64,000 bases of DNA from Mya arenaria (taxonomy: Eukaryota; Mollusca; Bivalvia; Myida; Myidae). Shown in pieces: positions 12,055-19,944 of the stretch. The notes below the pieces were generated by a model. That model did not search any database. It was not told the DNA's origin and saw only the letters and a program-made list of their open reading frames with translations. Position numbers and translations under genes: made by a program. Location: positions 10,618,001 through 10,682,000 of the forward strand of contig NC_069131.1 of NCBI RefSeq assembly GCF_026914265.1, written 5' to 3'. Every line of letters starts with the position of its first letter. Position 1 is the first letter of the stretch.

Positions 12055-12387
12055 AGTAGTATAATAATTGGTATTTCGCGGCCATTTTGTTTGGTGGTTT
12101 GGTGGTTTTGTCGGTGGTTTCATTGTTTGCGCATGCGCAAGTTTGAAATTGACTTTCGCGGCCATTTTGTTTGGTGGTGCGGTGGTTCTGTCGGTGGTTC
12201 CATTGTCTACGCATGCGTACGTATATGTTTTGGCGGACAATTTTCAAAGTTAGTTTAACTCAACCAACATTGAGCGGGAAGACAATGGTATCGATTTCGC
12301 GCGTTAGCGGTCATATTTGGCGATTTTCCGCTTTTAGCGGTTATGTTTAACCATTGTTTAAAATCCAAGACAAAGGGTCATTGTTTA
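12055..12387 (+). repeat. Polinton left terminal inverted repeat
   Basis: Matches the reverse complement of 25,102-25,393 almost exactly apart from one internal block that differs between the two ends. It contains an 80-bp direct duplication (from about 12,075 and 12,155) of a unit with TTTCGCGGCCATTTTG, GGTGGT runs, a CGCATGCG palindrome and TTTGAAATTGAC. GC-rich relative to the element body. Confidence 0.93.
12128..12139. promoter_or_regulatory. NRF1-like palindrome in the Polinton TIR
   Basis: TGCGCATGCGCA is a perfect match to the known NRF1 consensus (YGCGCAYGCGCR). A variant, TACGCATGCGTA, follows at 12,208-12,219; the right TIR has TGCGCATGCGCA at 25,309-25,320 and TGCGCATGCGTA at 25,229-25,240. 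GCGGCCATTTTG (12,078-12,089 and 12,158-12,169) carries the YY1 core CCATTTT. A promoter role is inference. Confidence 0.5.
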
Positions 12388-12460
12388 ACTGGGTCTCAAT
12401 TGATTATCAGTATTAATCTTTTTGCGATTGAAGTTGGCAGCCATTGTTTTACCGGCTAAT

Positions 12461-12754
12461 ATGAGTTATAATTTGACACCATATGACTCAAACAGGAGAA
12501 TGTTTGATTCCTTTTGGGATGAGAATGGTAATATGTTACCCTGGAACGATAGTGAAGCTCGTTGTATATATTTGTGGGTTAAGGAGAGTCATCAGAAAAT
12601 GGTATTTCTTTTAAGACAAACTAACAATTTTCAAACCATAGTTGATCAGTACAATAGCCATCAAGAGATTGAGGAATATCCGCATAGATGTAAATTCATT
12701 CCCTTTTTAACCGCATATACAGGACTTAAAGACGAGTCCATAGTACGAGAATAA
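12461..12754 (+). CDS. Polinton accessory protein, unknown
   Basis: A 97-residue ORF starting MSYNLTPYDSNRRMFDSFW, the first gene after the left TIR. The composition is protein-like: aromatic-rich, with WVKESHQKMVFLLRQ suggesting a helix. No domain recognised. The ATG at 12,461 is the first in frame. Same strand as all other genes of the element. Confidence 0.55.
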   Translation: MSYNLTPYDSNRRMFDSFWDENGNMLPWNDSEARCIYLWVKESHQKMVFLLRQTNNFQTIVDQYNSHQEIEEYPHRCKFIPFLTAYTGLKDESIVRE

Positions 12755-12874
12755 TCAACGTCCAAGACATTTTTTTTTTTTTGATTGTCAATAGTGGTAT
12801 ATAACAAACCGAACAAATTGGATATTGTAAGTCTGTGCTTTAACAGTTGTCTAAAGTGTTTAAAAATACAAAAA

Positions 12875-13153
12875 ATGGCTCAAGCTCAGATACGTTTTTC
12901 TAACGAGTTGCAGACATATTTGAGAGGTTTTGGTTTTGAAAATGTCTCTTGGTCACCAATAAGAAGGGAAATTACATGCACACTTGGTGACAAATTTGTC
13001 ATAGTTGTAAAAGAGAGACAGCGACGCATTAAAATAATATTTAAAAAGGGTCACCAAAGTTTTCAATTACCATTTGATATTTTTGAAACTCTCTGTGATA
13101 TGAAGGAAAGTGTTCAGTTATTGGCTTCATTCTTACACGGACAGTCGAAATGA
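12875..13153 (+). CDS. Polinton small protein, possibly PC4-like
   Basis: A 92-residue protein starting MAQAQIRFSNELQTYLRGFG. The middle (EITCTLGDKFVIVVKERQRR followed by IKIIFKKG) alternates strand-like and basic segments, and a helix (FDIFETLCDMKESVQLL) follows. This order is reminiscent of the PC4/Sub1 single-strand DNA-binding fold, but no diagnostic motif is decisive. Its end overlaps the start of the BIR gene by a few bases, suggesting co-expression. Confidence 0.5.
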   Translation: MAQAQIRFSNELQTYLRGFGFENVSWSPIRREITCTLGDKFVIVVKERQRRIKIIFKKGHQSFQLPFDIFETLCDMKESVQLLASFLHGQSK

Positions 13154-13548
13154 CAACTTCAAAACTATTAGAGTTTGAATATAGTTCTCCAAGCATGCTA
13201 TTCTTTCAAGACAGACTTAAAACGTTCGACATGTGGCCACCTCAAATAGAACCAAACAAGTTCCAATTATCTTCAGCAGGATTTTATTATACTGGCAGAA
13301 ATGACACAGTAGAGTGTTTTTCTTGCGGTTTGCGATTACATCAGTGGCAGAAAGGAGACGAGTCGTTGTTAGAACATAAAACACATTCTCCAAGTTGTTT
13401 ATTTTTGAACATAATTGGACATCATAAAAACGACATTTCATGGCAGCATAAGGACACCCGATCTTCGTCCTCCAATGACTCATCCCGAGCACCATGGACG
13501 TGGACCGAACCTCTGGCGGGTTTTCAATATGGCGATATCCCCGGATGA
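13150..13548 (+). CDS. BIR-domain (inhibitor-of-apoptosis type) protein in Polinton
   Basis: A 132-residue protein with one BIR domain at about residues 16-90. It has the RLKTFDMWPP entry helix, GFYYTGRNDTVECFSCG, and the zinc signature C56-x2-C59-x16-H76-x6-C83, which is exactly the spacing of the BIR family. Known BIR proteins bind caspases or IAP antagonists through a groove in this domain. No RING is seen in the remaining 40 residues, which are Ser-rich (RSSSSNDSS), so it resembles a single-BIR protein and not a full IAP. A role in blocking cell suicide during element or virus activity is inference from viral IAPs of baculoviruses and asfarviruses. Capture from a host IAP, which bivalves have in many copies, is plausible. 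Confidence 0.85.
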   Translation: MTTSKLLEFEYSSPSMLFFQDRLKTFDMWPPQIEPNKFQLSSAGFYYTGRNDTVECFSCGLRLHQWQKGDESLLEHKTHSPSCLFLNIIGHHKNDISWQHKDTRSSSSNDSSRAPWTWTEPLAGFQYGDIPG

Positions 13549-13672
13549 TCTGAAAATTCAAATTTGAATTTTTCCGTTACCATATGTAACTATAAAAGAC
13601 ATACAACACAGCACAAACATTCAGTGTTTCATCGACATTTGGTGTGATCATATCGCAGCAGAAAAACTTAAC

Positions 13673-14182
13673 ATGGATTGCAGTGAACTATCTCAAGATA
13701 TTTATGAAAATGAACATTGTGACTCCAAAACGAATGTTATGGACACTACAGAGATTTATACTCCAGTTTCTACAAGTGTCGCGCTAATGAATTCATACTT
13801 TGACTTTGTATATGCGAAGGCACTGTGTGAGGTTATGGGTATGGTGACTAAACAACTTTGCTATGGTTGCCAGATGGATCTCCCATCTCAAAAAGATCAC
13901 GATTGTATCATGGATACAGACCCTGATGATGATGAGTATAAAATAGAACGTTACTTTAGTGACATGCTAAACGCAGTTAATGAAAAAAATATACTACAAA
14001 GTTGGGAAGAAATTGTGCGCATTTCAAACATTTCCTCTGAAATGATTGATTTACACAAACATTTGCTAGAGAGCAATGACTATCTGCAGATAATGAAAAC
14101 CGAGCGGTGGTGTGAAAAAATGAAAAGAATGGTGTTGACAATCAATCGCATTGAAGATCGACTGTTTCGTCCATCACGTTGA
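13673..14182 (+). CDS. Polinton accessory protein with C-x2-C...PSQ..H-x-C motif
   Basis: A 169-residue acidic protein. Residues 63-78 read CYGCQMDLPSQKDHDC, a likely zinc-binding knuckle (C63, C66, H76, C78). I recall similar CxxC-PSQ-H-C proteins in Polinton-like contexts of other invertebrates but cannot verify this here. The C-terminal half is helical (DLHKHLLESNDYLQIMKTE). Function unknown. Confidence 0.6.
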   Translation: MDCSELSQDIYENEHCDSKTNVMDTTEIYTPVSTSVALMNSYFDFVYAKALCEVMGMVTKQLCYGCQMDLPSQKDHDCIMDTDPDDDEYKIERYFSDMLNAVNEKNILQSWEEIVRISNISSEMIDLHKHLLESNDYLQIMKTERWCEKMKRMVLTINRIEDRLFRPSR

Positions 14183-14559
14183 GCAAAAGAATATTTACAA
14201 CACAACAAAATGGACATATTATGCAATGTTGTATGTGTTTTACTGCATTTTTCTTCAAAAAAAGAATTCATGAGAAATTAAGAACTCTGGCATTGTGTGG
14301 CGTAAAATGATTTGTTATATTTATTACTTCACGAATTTCCTTTTTTGCATGTTTCAAATAAATATTTAATTCACTTTATGTACATGTATGTCATTGTATG
14401 TATATGCTTGTATGATCATATGCTGACTTATTTTATACATGTTTAGTTTCAAATAAATGTATTTATATCTATACATGTTTTCATTTCCTTGCTTTAGTTT
14501 AATTAACAACCCATGTGTCCCATAATATAAACTACTAACAACGATGATCATGTTTAATC
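14183..14559. other. Non-coding gap inside Polinton
   Basis: AT-rich spacer between the Cys/His gene and the integrase. It contains several ATAAA/AAATAAAT stretches that could serve polyadenylation of the upstream gene. No ORF of note. Confidence 0.4.
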
Positions 14560-15660
14560 ATGGATAAAACGCAGAAGGAACATATCCTATCACAATATTA
14601 TTTCGATTCTAAAAACGCAGGCAGCTTTTTGGGTGCAAAAAAGTTACACAGGATATTAAACCAAAACTATCCAAGAGTATTTACTACTTATTTCATACAG
14701 AAATGGCTCAACAATCAAGATTCGTATGCCATTCAACGTCAGGCGAGACATACATATAAAAGACCACGTGTTGAAGTGGCGGGTATGAACGATCAGGGTG
14801 ATATGGATTTAATGGCAGTTGATAACATTGCTAAATACAATGATGGAGTTAAATACCTACTCATTGTTATAGATATATTTTCACGTTTTCTATCCGTTCG
14901 ACCCTTAGTTAATAAAAAATCTAACACGGTATTGTTAGCAATCAAGGATATTCTTAGTGTTCATAACTTTAAAAAGTTAAGAACGGACCGAGGTTCTGAA
15001 TTTATCAATCGTGAATTAAAAGCGTTTATGCAAAAGAAGAGAGTTTACTTGTTTAATACACAAAGCACCGCTAAAGCAAACTATGCAGAGCGAGTCATTC
15101 GTACCCTTCGTGGTATGATATTTAGAATGTTAAGATATCAGCGAAATTATAGATATATAGATCACCTTCAAGATATTGTAAATAGTTACAATAATTCCCC
15201 TCATCGGAGTTTGGATGGATTAGCACCAAGTGATGTTACAAAGAAAAACGAGACACAACTTTGGAGTAAAATGTATCTAAAACCTAAAAAATTCCCCAAA
15301 ACGCCTCCTCGCTTTAAATATAAAATTGGTGATTTGGTTAGATTAAGTTACACGAAACATCCCTTTAGAAGAGCTTATCAACAACAATATACTACAGAAG
15401 TTTTTAAAATAAAGAGCAAGATTTTCAAACAAGGTTTTCCATTATATAAGATCATAGACTTGAATAAAGAACCAATATCAGGTTATGTGAATCAAAATGA
15501 AATAATTCCTGTTGATAAAGATGCAGACAGTCTTTGGTATGTTGATAAAGTTTCAAAAAAGAGAAAAGTCAAAGGGAAATTAGAGTATTTTGTTCGATGG
15601 GAAGGATTTCCAAAATCATTTGATAGCTGGATTGATGCAGATCAAGTTCAAGAACAATAA
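14560..15660 (+). CDS. Polinton integrase (RVE family) with C-terminal chromodomain
   Basis: 366 residues. The retroviral-type integrase core shows D83 (DMDLMAVDNI), D143 (RTDRGSEF) and E177 (NYAERVIRTL), with 33 residues between the last two, the D-D-35-E pattern. SYNNSPHRSLDGLAPSDV is the usual end of the core. An SH3-like segment (KIGDLVRL) follows. Residues about 325-366 (LWYVDKVSKKRK, LEYFVRWEGFPKSFDSWI) form a chromodomain, known from Polinton and chromovirus integrases and thought to steer integration through histone marks. The enzyme would insert linear element DNA and make the 6-bp duplication seen here. Confidence 0.95.
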   Translation: MDKTQKEHILSQYYFDSKNAGSFLGAKKLHRILNQNYPRVFTTYFIQKWLNNQDSYAIQRQARHTYKRPRVEVAGMNDQGDMDLMAVDNIAKYNDGVKYLLIVIDIFSRFLSVRPLVNKKSNTVLLAIKDILSVHNFKKLRTDRGSEFINRELKAFMQKKRVYLFNTQSTAKANYAERVIRTLRGMIFRMLRYQRNYRYIDHLQDIVNSYNNSPHRSLDGLAPSDVTKKNETQLWSKMYLKPKKFPKTPPRFKYKIGDLVRLSYTKHPFRRAYQQQYTTEVFKIKSKIFKQGFPLYKIIDLNKEPISGYVNQNEIIPVDKDADSLWYVDKVSKKRKVKGKLEYFVRWEGFPKSFDSWIDADQVQEQ

Positions 15661-15662
15661 TA

Positions 15663-16115
15663 ATGGAACGATATGTGTTTGTGAGAGACAGTGAAAGTAA
15701 TCACATCTTCACCGAGAACAAACCCTATAACTTCAAAGTGCAGTTAAAATTACCTCTATCTTTTAATGGTTACTGGAAGGTTGCTTTGTGTGAAATAAGT
15801 ATAAAAACTGATCCTAAAGCAAGAAGAAAAACTGTAGATAATACCTTATTTATTTACTCAAACGTTTGCAAAGAAAGCGTTGTTGACGGAGGTGAACGTC
15901 CCTTATTGAGAAGAATAGAGAAAAACGAAGAAAATGGTTGGAATTATGTGTTAGAATCTCCTTTTTATTTACCCTTAAACCGATCAGAATTCCAAGAGAT
16001 TGATTTCAGTATAAAAACTGTGGAAAACGAGTATGCTTCATTCGTAAGTTCACCAGTGCATCTCACACTTCATTTTAAGCGATATCCATTTTACCCCAAA
16101 TATGAATCAATCTAA
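15663..16115 (+). CDS. Polinton minor capsid (penton) protein
   Basis: 150 residues, two bases after the integrase stop. The pattern, a beta-rich sequence (MERYVFVRDSESNHIF, NGYWKVALCEISIKT) ending in VHLTLHFKRYPFYP, fits the single jelly-roll penton protein of Polintons. It abuts and overlaps the next gene, and the major capsid gene follows one gene later, as is usual in the family. Assignment rests on gene order and sequence pattern. Confidence 0.8.
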   Translation: MERYVFVRDSESNHIFTENKPYNFKVQLKLPLSFNGYWKVALCEISIKTDPKARRKTVDNTLFIYSNVCKESVVDGGERPLLRRIEKNEENGWNYVLESPFYLPLNRSEFQEIDFSIKTVENEYASFVSSPVHLTLHFKRYPFYPKYESI

Positions 16116-16599
16116 GTTGTATGTACCGAACCCACAAATGTGGATAGACTATTTCAAAAATAACAAACCTCAAGTTGGGAGGGGATTTGCCATTCCACAC
16201 AAGTCGAAGATGGGAAGTAATGGTATGACAATCAGCACAGTTTCCCCATCGGAACAGACAGTAAACCAGGCGAAAAGTGAGCTGAAACGAGATGGTTTAA
16301 ATACTTCAGAAATGTCAACCCTTGTTCATAAATTATCCAAACCTTCAGAAGTAACACATCGTGTAAACAGCGCGAGAAAAAAACAGTTCAGAAACAGGAG
16401 TAAACAAACTAAACCGAAAAAAGGACAGAAGTCTACAAGAAACAATAAACAAACTGAAAATAAACCTGTAAAAAACAATCAAAAATCAAGAAAAGGTGTA
16501 AAAGCAAGCAAAAAAGTGGACAATAAATGGAAAATTGATAAGAAAGCGAGAAATAATTCGAAGAAATCTATAACAACGTGGGATATATTTGGTTCATAA
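16102..16599 (+). CDS. Polinton basic virion-type protein
   Basis: 165 residues. The N-terminus is QMWIDYFKNNKPQVGRGFAI; the remainder is extremely rich in Lys, Arg, Asn and Ser (KQTKPKKGQKSTRNNKQ). Its place between penton and major capsid genes fits the internal/core protein (adenovirus pVI/pX-like role) proposed for this position. DNA binding inside a capsid is inference. Confidence 0.65.
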   Translation: MNQSKLYVPNPQMWIDYFKNNKPQVGRGFAIPHKSKMGSNGMTISTVSPSEQTVNQAKSELKRDGLNTSEMSTLVHKLSKPSEVTHRVNSARKKQFRNRSKQTKPKKGQKSTRNNKQTENKPVKNNQKSRKGVKASKKVDNKWKIDKKARNNSKKSITTWDIFGS

Positions 16600-16600
16600 A

Positions 16601-17917
16601 ATGTCTTATTTCACAAAAGACGGATTTTCTGAAGGTGTTCCGAATGAATTACTACTATTTGACTTACCTCCTACACAAGTTGCGGTGAATGATGTCCATT
16701 ATCAAGAGATTCGTCCAATATCCCAAGTGTCGGATGATACTCCCATTGAGTTTCAAATCAGTGGTCAGAATTCGATGGACTATCTCGATCTGAAAGATAC
16801 ACAGTTATGTGTGAAACTAAAAGTAACTAATCCAGATGGATCTAACTTAAAATCGGGTGAGAAGGTGGGACCTGTGAATTTGTTCTTGCAGGCATTATTT
16901 TCAATTATAGAAGTGACTCTACAAAACAAGGCGGTTATATCATCTAATTACAATCCATATATAGCCATGTTTAATACTTTACTATGTAATGGAAAAGATG
17001 CTTCATTTTCTCAATTGTCTTCTCAACTATTCATAAAAGATGACAATGATCACCCAGAAGACTGTGATCCTAGTGGAGCAAACAATGGATTGTTTTTACG
17101 GGCAAAATATATAACAAAATCAAAAACTTTAGAGTTGCAAGGGCCTATATATCACAGTTTATTTACTATTAAACGGTACCTGTTAAACCAAGTGGATGTT
17201 AATGTGAAGTTGTATCGTAGTTCTCCAGCATTCTGTCTAAGTTCTGGCGAGACATCCCCAAGCTATAAAGTAAACATTACAGATAGTTATCTTTTAGTAA
17301 AAAAAGTTAGAGTCAATCCAGCTCTCATTGTTGCTCACTCTGAGATGTTAAAGATCAACACAGCAAAGTATCCATTTGATAGACTTGAATGTCGGTTACA
17401 AACCATTGCTGCAGGTAGTACGGTGTTTACGTGGGATAACTTATTTCAAGGACAAAAACCAAATACAATTGTCGTAGCCTTTGTCAGATCAGCAGCAATT
17501 TCGGGAGATTATAAATCAAATCCATTTCATTTCCTAAACTGTGACATTAGGAGTATTTGCCTTTATGCTGATGGGGTTCCAGTGTGGGGTAATCCACTAA
17601 AAACAAATTTTAATAATTTAAATGGAGAAAGTTTTATGAGAGTATACGCAAATATGTTTCTAACAAATGGAATGTGGAATAAAGATGCTGGACTTGATAT
17701 AAACAGAGAAGACTTTGCACGCACATCCTGTATTTTTACATTTCAATTAGAGCCAAAGTTTTCTGATGAAGCATTTCTATCTCTAATAAAAACAGGAAAT
17801 GTGCGATTAGAGGTTCAATTTGGAACGGCTTTATCTACCGCAACAAGCTGTATTGTGTATAATAGTTCTCCTGGATTTTTTCAAATTAACGCTCAGAGAG
17901 ACATAATAACAGAATGA
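16601..17917 (+). CDS. Polinton major capsid protein (double jelly-roll)
   Basis: 438 residues starting MSYFTKDGFSEGVPNELLLF. Hallmarks of Polinton capsid proteins: LPPTQVAVNDVHYQEIRPIS near the N-terminus, DTPIEFQISGQNSMDYLDL, and LNNLNGES/ANMF-type segments in the second half, with the C-terminal LEVQFGTALSTATSCIVYN strand. Length is normal for the family. The stop overlaps the protease start (ATGA). Its presence marks the element as capsid-bearing. Confidence 0.92.
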   Translation: MSYFTKDGFSEGVPNELLLFDLPPTQVAVNDVHYQEIRPISQVSDDTPIEFQISGQNSMDYLDLKDTQLCVKLKVTNPDGSNLKSGEKVGPVNLFLQALFSIIEVTLQNKAVISSNYNPYIAMFNTLLCNGKDASFSQLSSQLFIKDDNDHPEDCDPSGANNGLFLRAKYITKSKTLELQGPIYHSLFTIKRYLLNQVDVNVKLYRSSPAFCLSSGETSPSYKVNITDSYLLVKKVRVNPALIVAHSEMLKINTAKYPFDRLECRLQTIAAGSTVFTWDNLFQGQKPNTIVVAFVRSAAISGDYKSNPFHFLNCDIRSICLYADGVPVWGNPLKTNFNNLNGESFMRVYANMFLTNGMWNKDAGLDINREDFARTSCIFTFQLEPKFSDEAFLSLIKTGNVRLEVQFGTALSTATSCIVYNSSPGFFQINAQRDIITE

Positions 17918-18420
17918 ATACATCACAGCTTCAGTGTTGTATAGACTGTGATCCAATGTTGCAAAAAACAATTTTGGGGGTGTTTGCGGCTGATCAACTA
18001 CCAAACGACTTGGTATTTCCATGTGGTTTTATTGCCAATACAGACAATCATTTCATGGAAGGAAGACATTGGTGTACATTTTACTTCCCAAATTCAACCA
18101 CTATCGAATATTTTGACAGTTATGGGAAACCAATTGACTATTTTAACACTTATTTTCTGAAATATGCTTCTTATTTTTCAACTGTTATCACAAATTCGAG
18201 ACAGCTACAAAGTAATTACAGTGATGTTTGTGGGATGTATTGTTTGTTTTTCTTACTACAACGAACAAATGGTGTATCTTTTTATGACATTGTACATAGT
18301 TTTTTCAATGATTATGACTGTAATGATTTACTTGTATATAACTTCGTTAGAAATATGTTTCCATATTGTTCGCAAAATGGTTGTTTCAAAAACCAAACAT
18401 GTAGATCACTAATAAAGTAG
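17914..18420 (+). CDS. Polinton adenain-like cysteine protease
   Basis: 168 residues of the C5/Ulp1-like family. Visible active-site segments: H52 in GRHWCTFYF, D68 in EYFDSYG, and C106 in QSNYSDVCGMYC. In the family this protease matures virion proteins. Starts at the ATGA overlapping the capsid gene. Confidence 0.92.
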   Translation: MNTSQLQCCIDCDPMLQKTILGVFAADQLPNDLVFPCGFIANTDNHFMEGRHWCTFYFPNSTTIEYFDSYGKPIDYFNTYFLKYASYFSTVITNSRQLQSNYSDVCGMYCLFFLLQRTNGVSFYDIVHSFFNDYDCNDLLVYNFVRNMFPYCSQNGCFKNQTCRSLIK

Positions 18421-18485
18421 TGTATTTAAATGGTTTTTGTTTGTATTCTATTTATTGTGTTCTCTGTTATCAACAAGTGTAGATC

Positions 18486-19157
18486 ATGTTGGATGCATTA
18501 ATTAAATTTGAATGCCCTGCCACTTGTATTGTGGCAGGAACAAGTGGAAGTGGAAAGTCAACCTTTCTATTTGAGTTGTTTAAAAATGCAAACTCTATGT
18601 TTACCATGATTCCGAAAAAGATTATATATTGTTATTCTACCTATCAATCCTTATTTGATGATATGAAAGAACATGTGGAAAATATTGAATTTTTTGAAGG
18701 TTTACCAACTAAAGACGATATGGACATGTGGACTATGGAAACTGACTTCAAAATATTAGTGATTGATGATTTAGCACAAAAAGCTTCACAAAGTGTAGAT
18801 ATTGTCAACTTATTCACCATTTATAGTCATCACCATAATTTTTCAGTCTTTTTCGTAGTGCAAAATTTATTTACAGGAGGAAAATATTTTCGAACTATTA
18901 GTCTAAACAGTCATTATTTTGTGTTGTTTAACAATCAGAGAGATAAATTACAAATTCAAGCATTAGCCAAACAAATGTTTCCCGGTGAAACGCATTATTT
19001 TATGGATGCCTATAGAAAAGCCACAAACAAGAAATATAGTTACCTTCTGGTGGATGTAAGTCCACATTCTAACCCGTTATATAAACTTCGTACAGACATC
19101 TTTCCACATCAAACCCCCATTGTATTTCTACCTGAAAAGGAGAAAAATGGAAGATAA
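18486..19157 (+). CDS. Polinton packaging ATPase (FtsK/HerA, A32-like)
   Basis: 223 residues with Walker A GTSGSGKS (residues 18-25) and Walker B KILVIDDLA (about 89-97). QNLFTGGKYFRTISLNSHYF is the family's sensor-like region. The known role is genome packaging into capsids. Confidence 0.92.
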   Translation: MLDALIKFECPATCIVAGTSGSGKSTFLFELFKNANSMFTMIPKKIIYCYSTYQSLFDDMKEHVENIEFFEGLPTKDDMDMWTMETDFKILVIDDLAQKASQSVDIVNLFTIYSHHHNFSVFFVVQNLFTGGKYFRTISLNSHYFVLFNNQRDKLQIQALAKQMFPGETHYFMDAYRKATNKKYSYLLVDVSPHSNPLYKLRTDIFPHQTPIVFLPEKEKNGR

Positions 19158-19461
19158 ACTACAGAAGGAGAGACATTTTTTAAAATTTATGATCAACACC
19201 AATGAAAAACAACAAAAAATGTTGATAAAAAACTTAACAAAATCTCAATTGGCTGCACTTATAGAGGTGATTTACAATGCTATCAGGGGAAATCTTGTCA
19301 TTCCAGAAAAGGATAAAAAGAACTTGAAACGATATAGACATGTCATACGTAAAGTAATATCCAAAAGACTCTCTCAAAAAAGGAGGAAAGCCATTCTGTT
19401 AAAATATTTCAAACAGTTTTTAGCGTTAATTAAACCCAGTGAATCATGGCTCAAGAATTAG
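19147..19461 (+). CDS. Polinton small basic protein 1
   Basis: 104 residues, overlapping the ATPase end. Core sequence LTKSQLAALIEVIYNAIRGN followed by LKRYRHVIRKVISKRLSQKRR. This short, helical, basic protein with a GN motif recurs next to Polinton ATPases in my experience; its function is unknown. Confidence 0.65.
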   Translation: MEDKLQKERHFLKFMINTNEKQQKMLIKNLTKSQLAALIEVIYNAIRGNLVIPEKDKKNLKRYRHVIRKVISKRLSQKRRKAILLKYFKQFLALIKPSESWLKN

Positions 19462-19802
19462 TGTTAATTCCTAAATCAAAGTGTGAATACTTACTCTCTA
19501 AATGTGATGGAAGTTTACAAAACAGTCAACCTTCTAAAAACAATAACATGGTATTACAACAAAATGGTAAGAATTCACAGAAAAGGTTGACTCAAAATGG
19601 CGGGAAGATACAGAAAAAATCAATTCAAAATGACGGAAATTTACAGAAAAGACTAGTCGTGAAACGTTTAAACAAGTTTTTTGAAAAACCTAAAAAAAAT
19701 AAGAAAAAAAATGAGAATCTCAAAGAAATAAAGTCAAAACAAAACAAAAGGGGAAAAACAAAGATAATTAACAAATTGAAATGGATTCCCTATAGTATTT
19801 GA
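19446..19802 (+). CDS. Polinton small basic protein 2
   Basis: 118 residues starting MAQELVLIPKSKCEYLL. It has three imperfect repeats of QNGGKIQKK type and a Lys/Asn-rich tail. It overlaps the previous gene by 16 bases. Function unknown. Confidence 0.6.
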   Translation: MAQELVLIPKSKCEYLLSKCDGSLQNSQPSKNNNMVLQQNGKNSQKRLTQNGGKIQKKSIQNDGNLQKRLVVKRLNKFFEKPKKNKKKNENLKEIKSKQNKRGKTKIINKLKWIPYSI

Positions 19803-19944
19803 AATTCAAATGTTTAAAATTCAAATGTTTGGCGAACTTTTTTACCGCCAAATTCACATTTTGGTGGAATATTTTCCCACCAAAACATTTGACAAACTAG
19901 TTCATTTACTATTGAGTTTCCGAGTTAGTAACATTCTTTAAGTT

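Noticed and set aside
11899-12258. ORFs over the Polinton left TIR
   Set aside because: They run through the GGTGGT-rich terminal repeat and recur at the right TIR; non-coding repeat.
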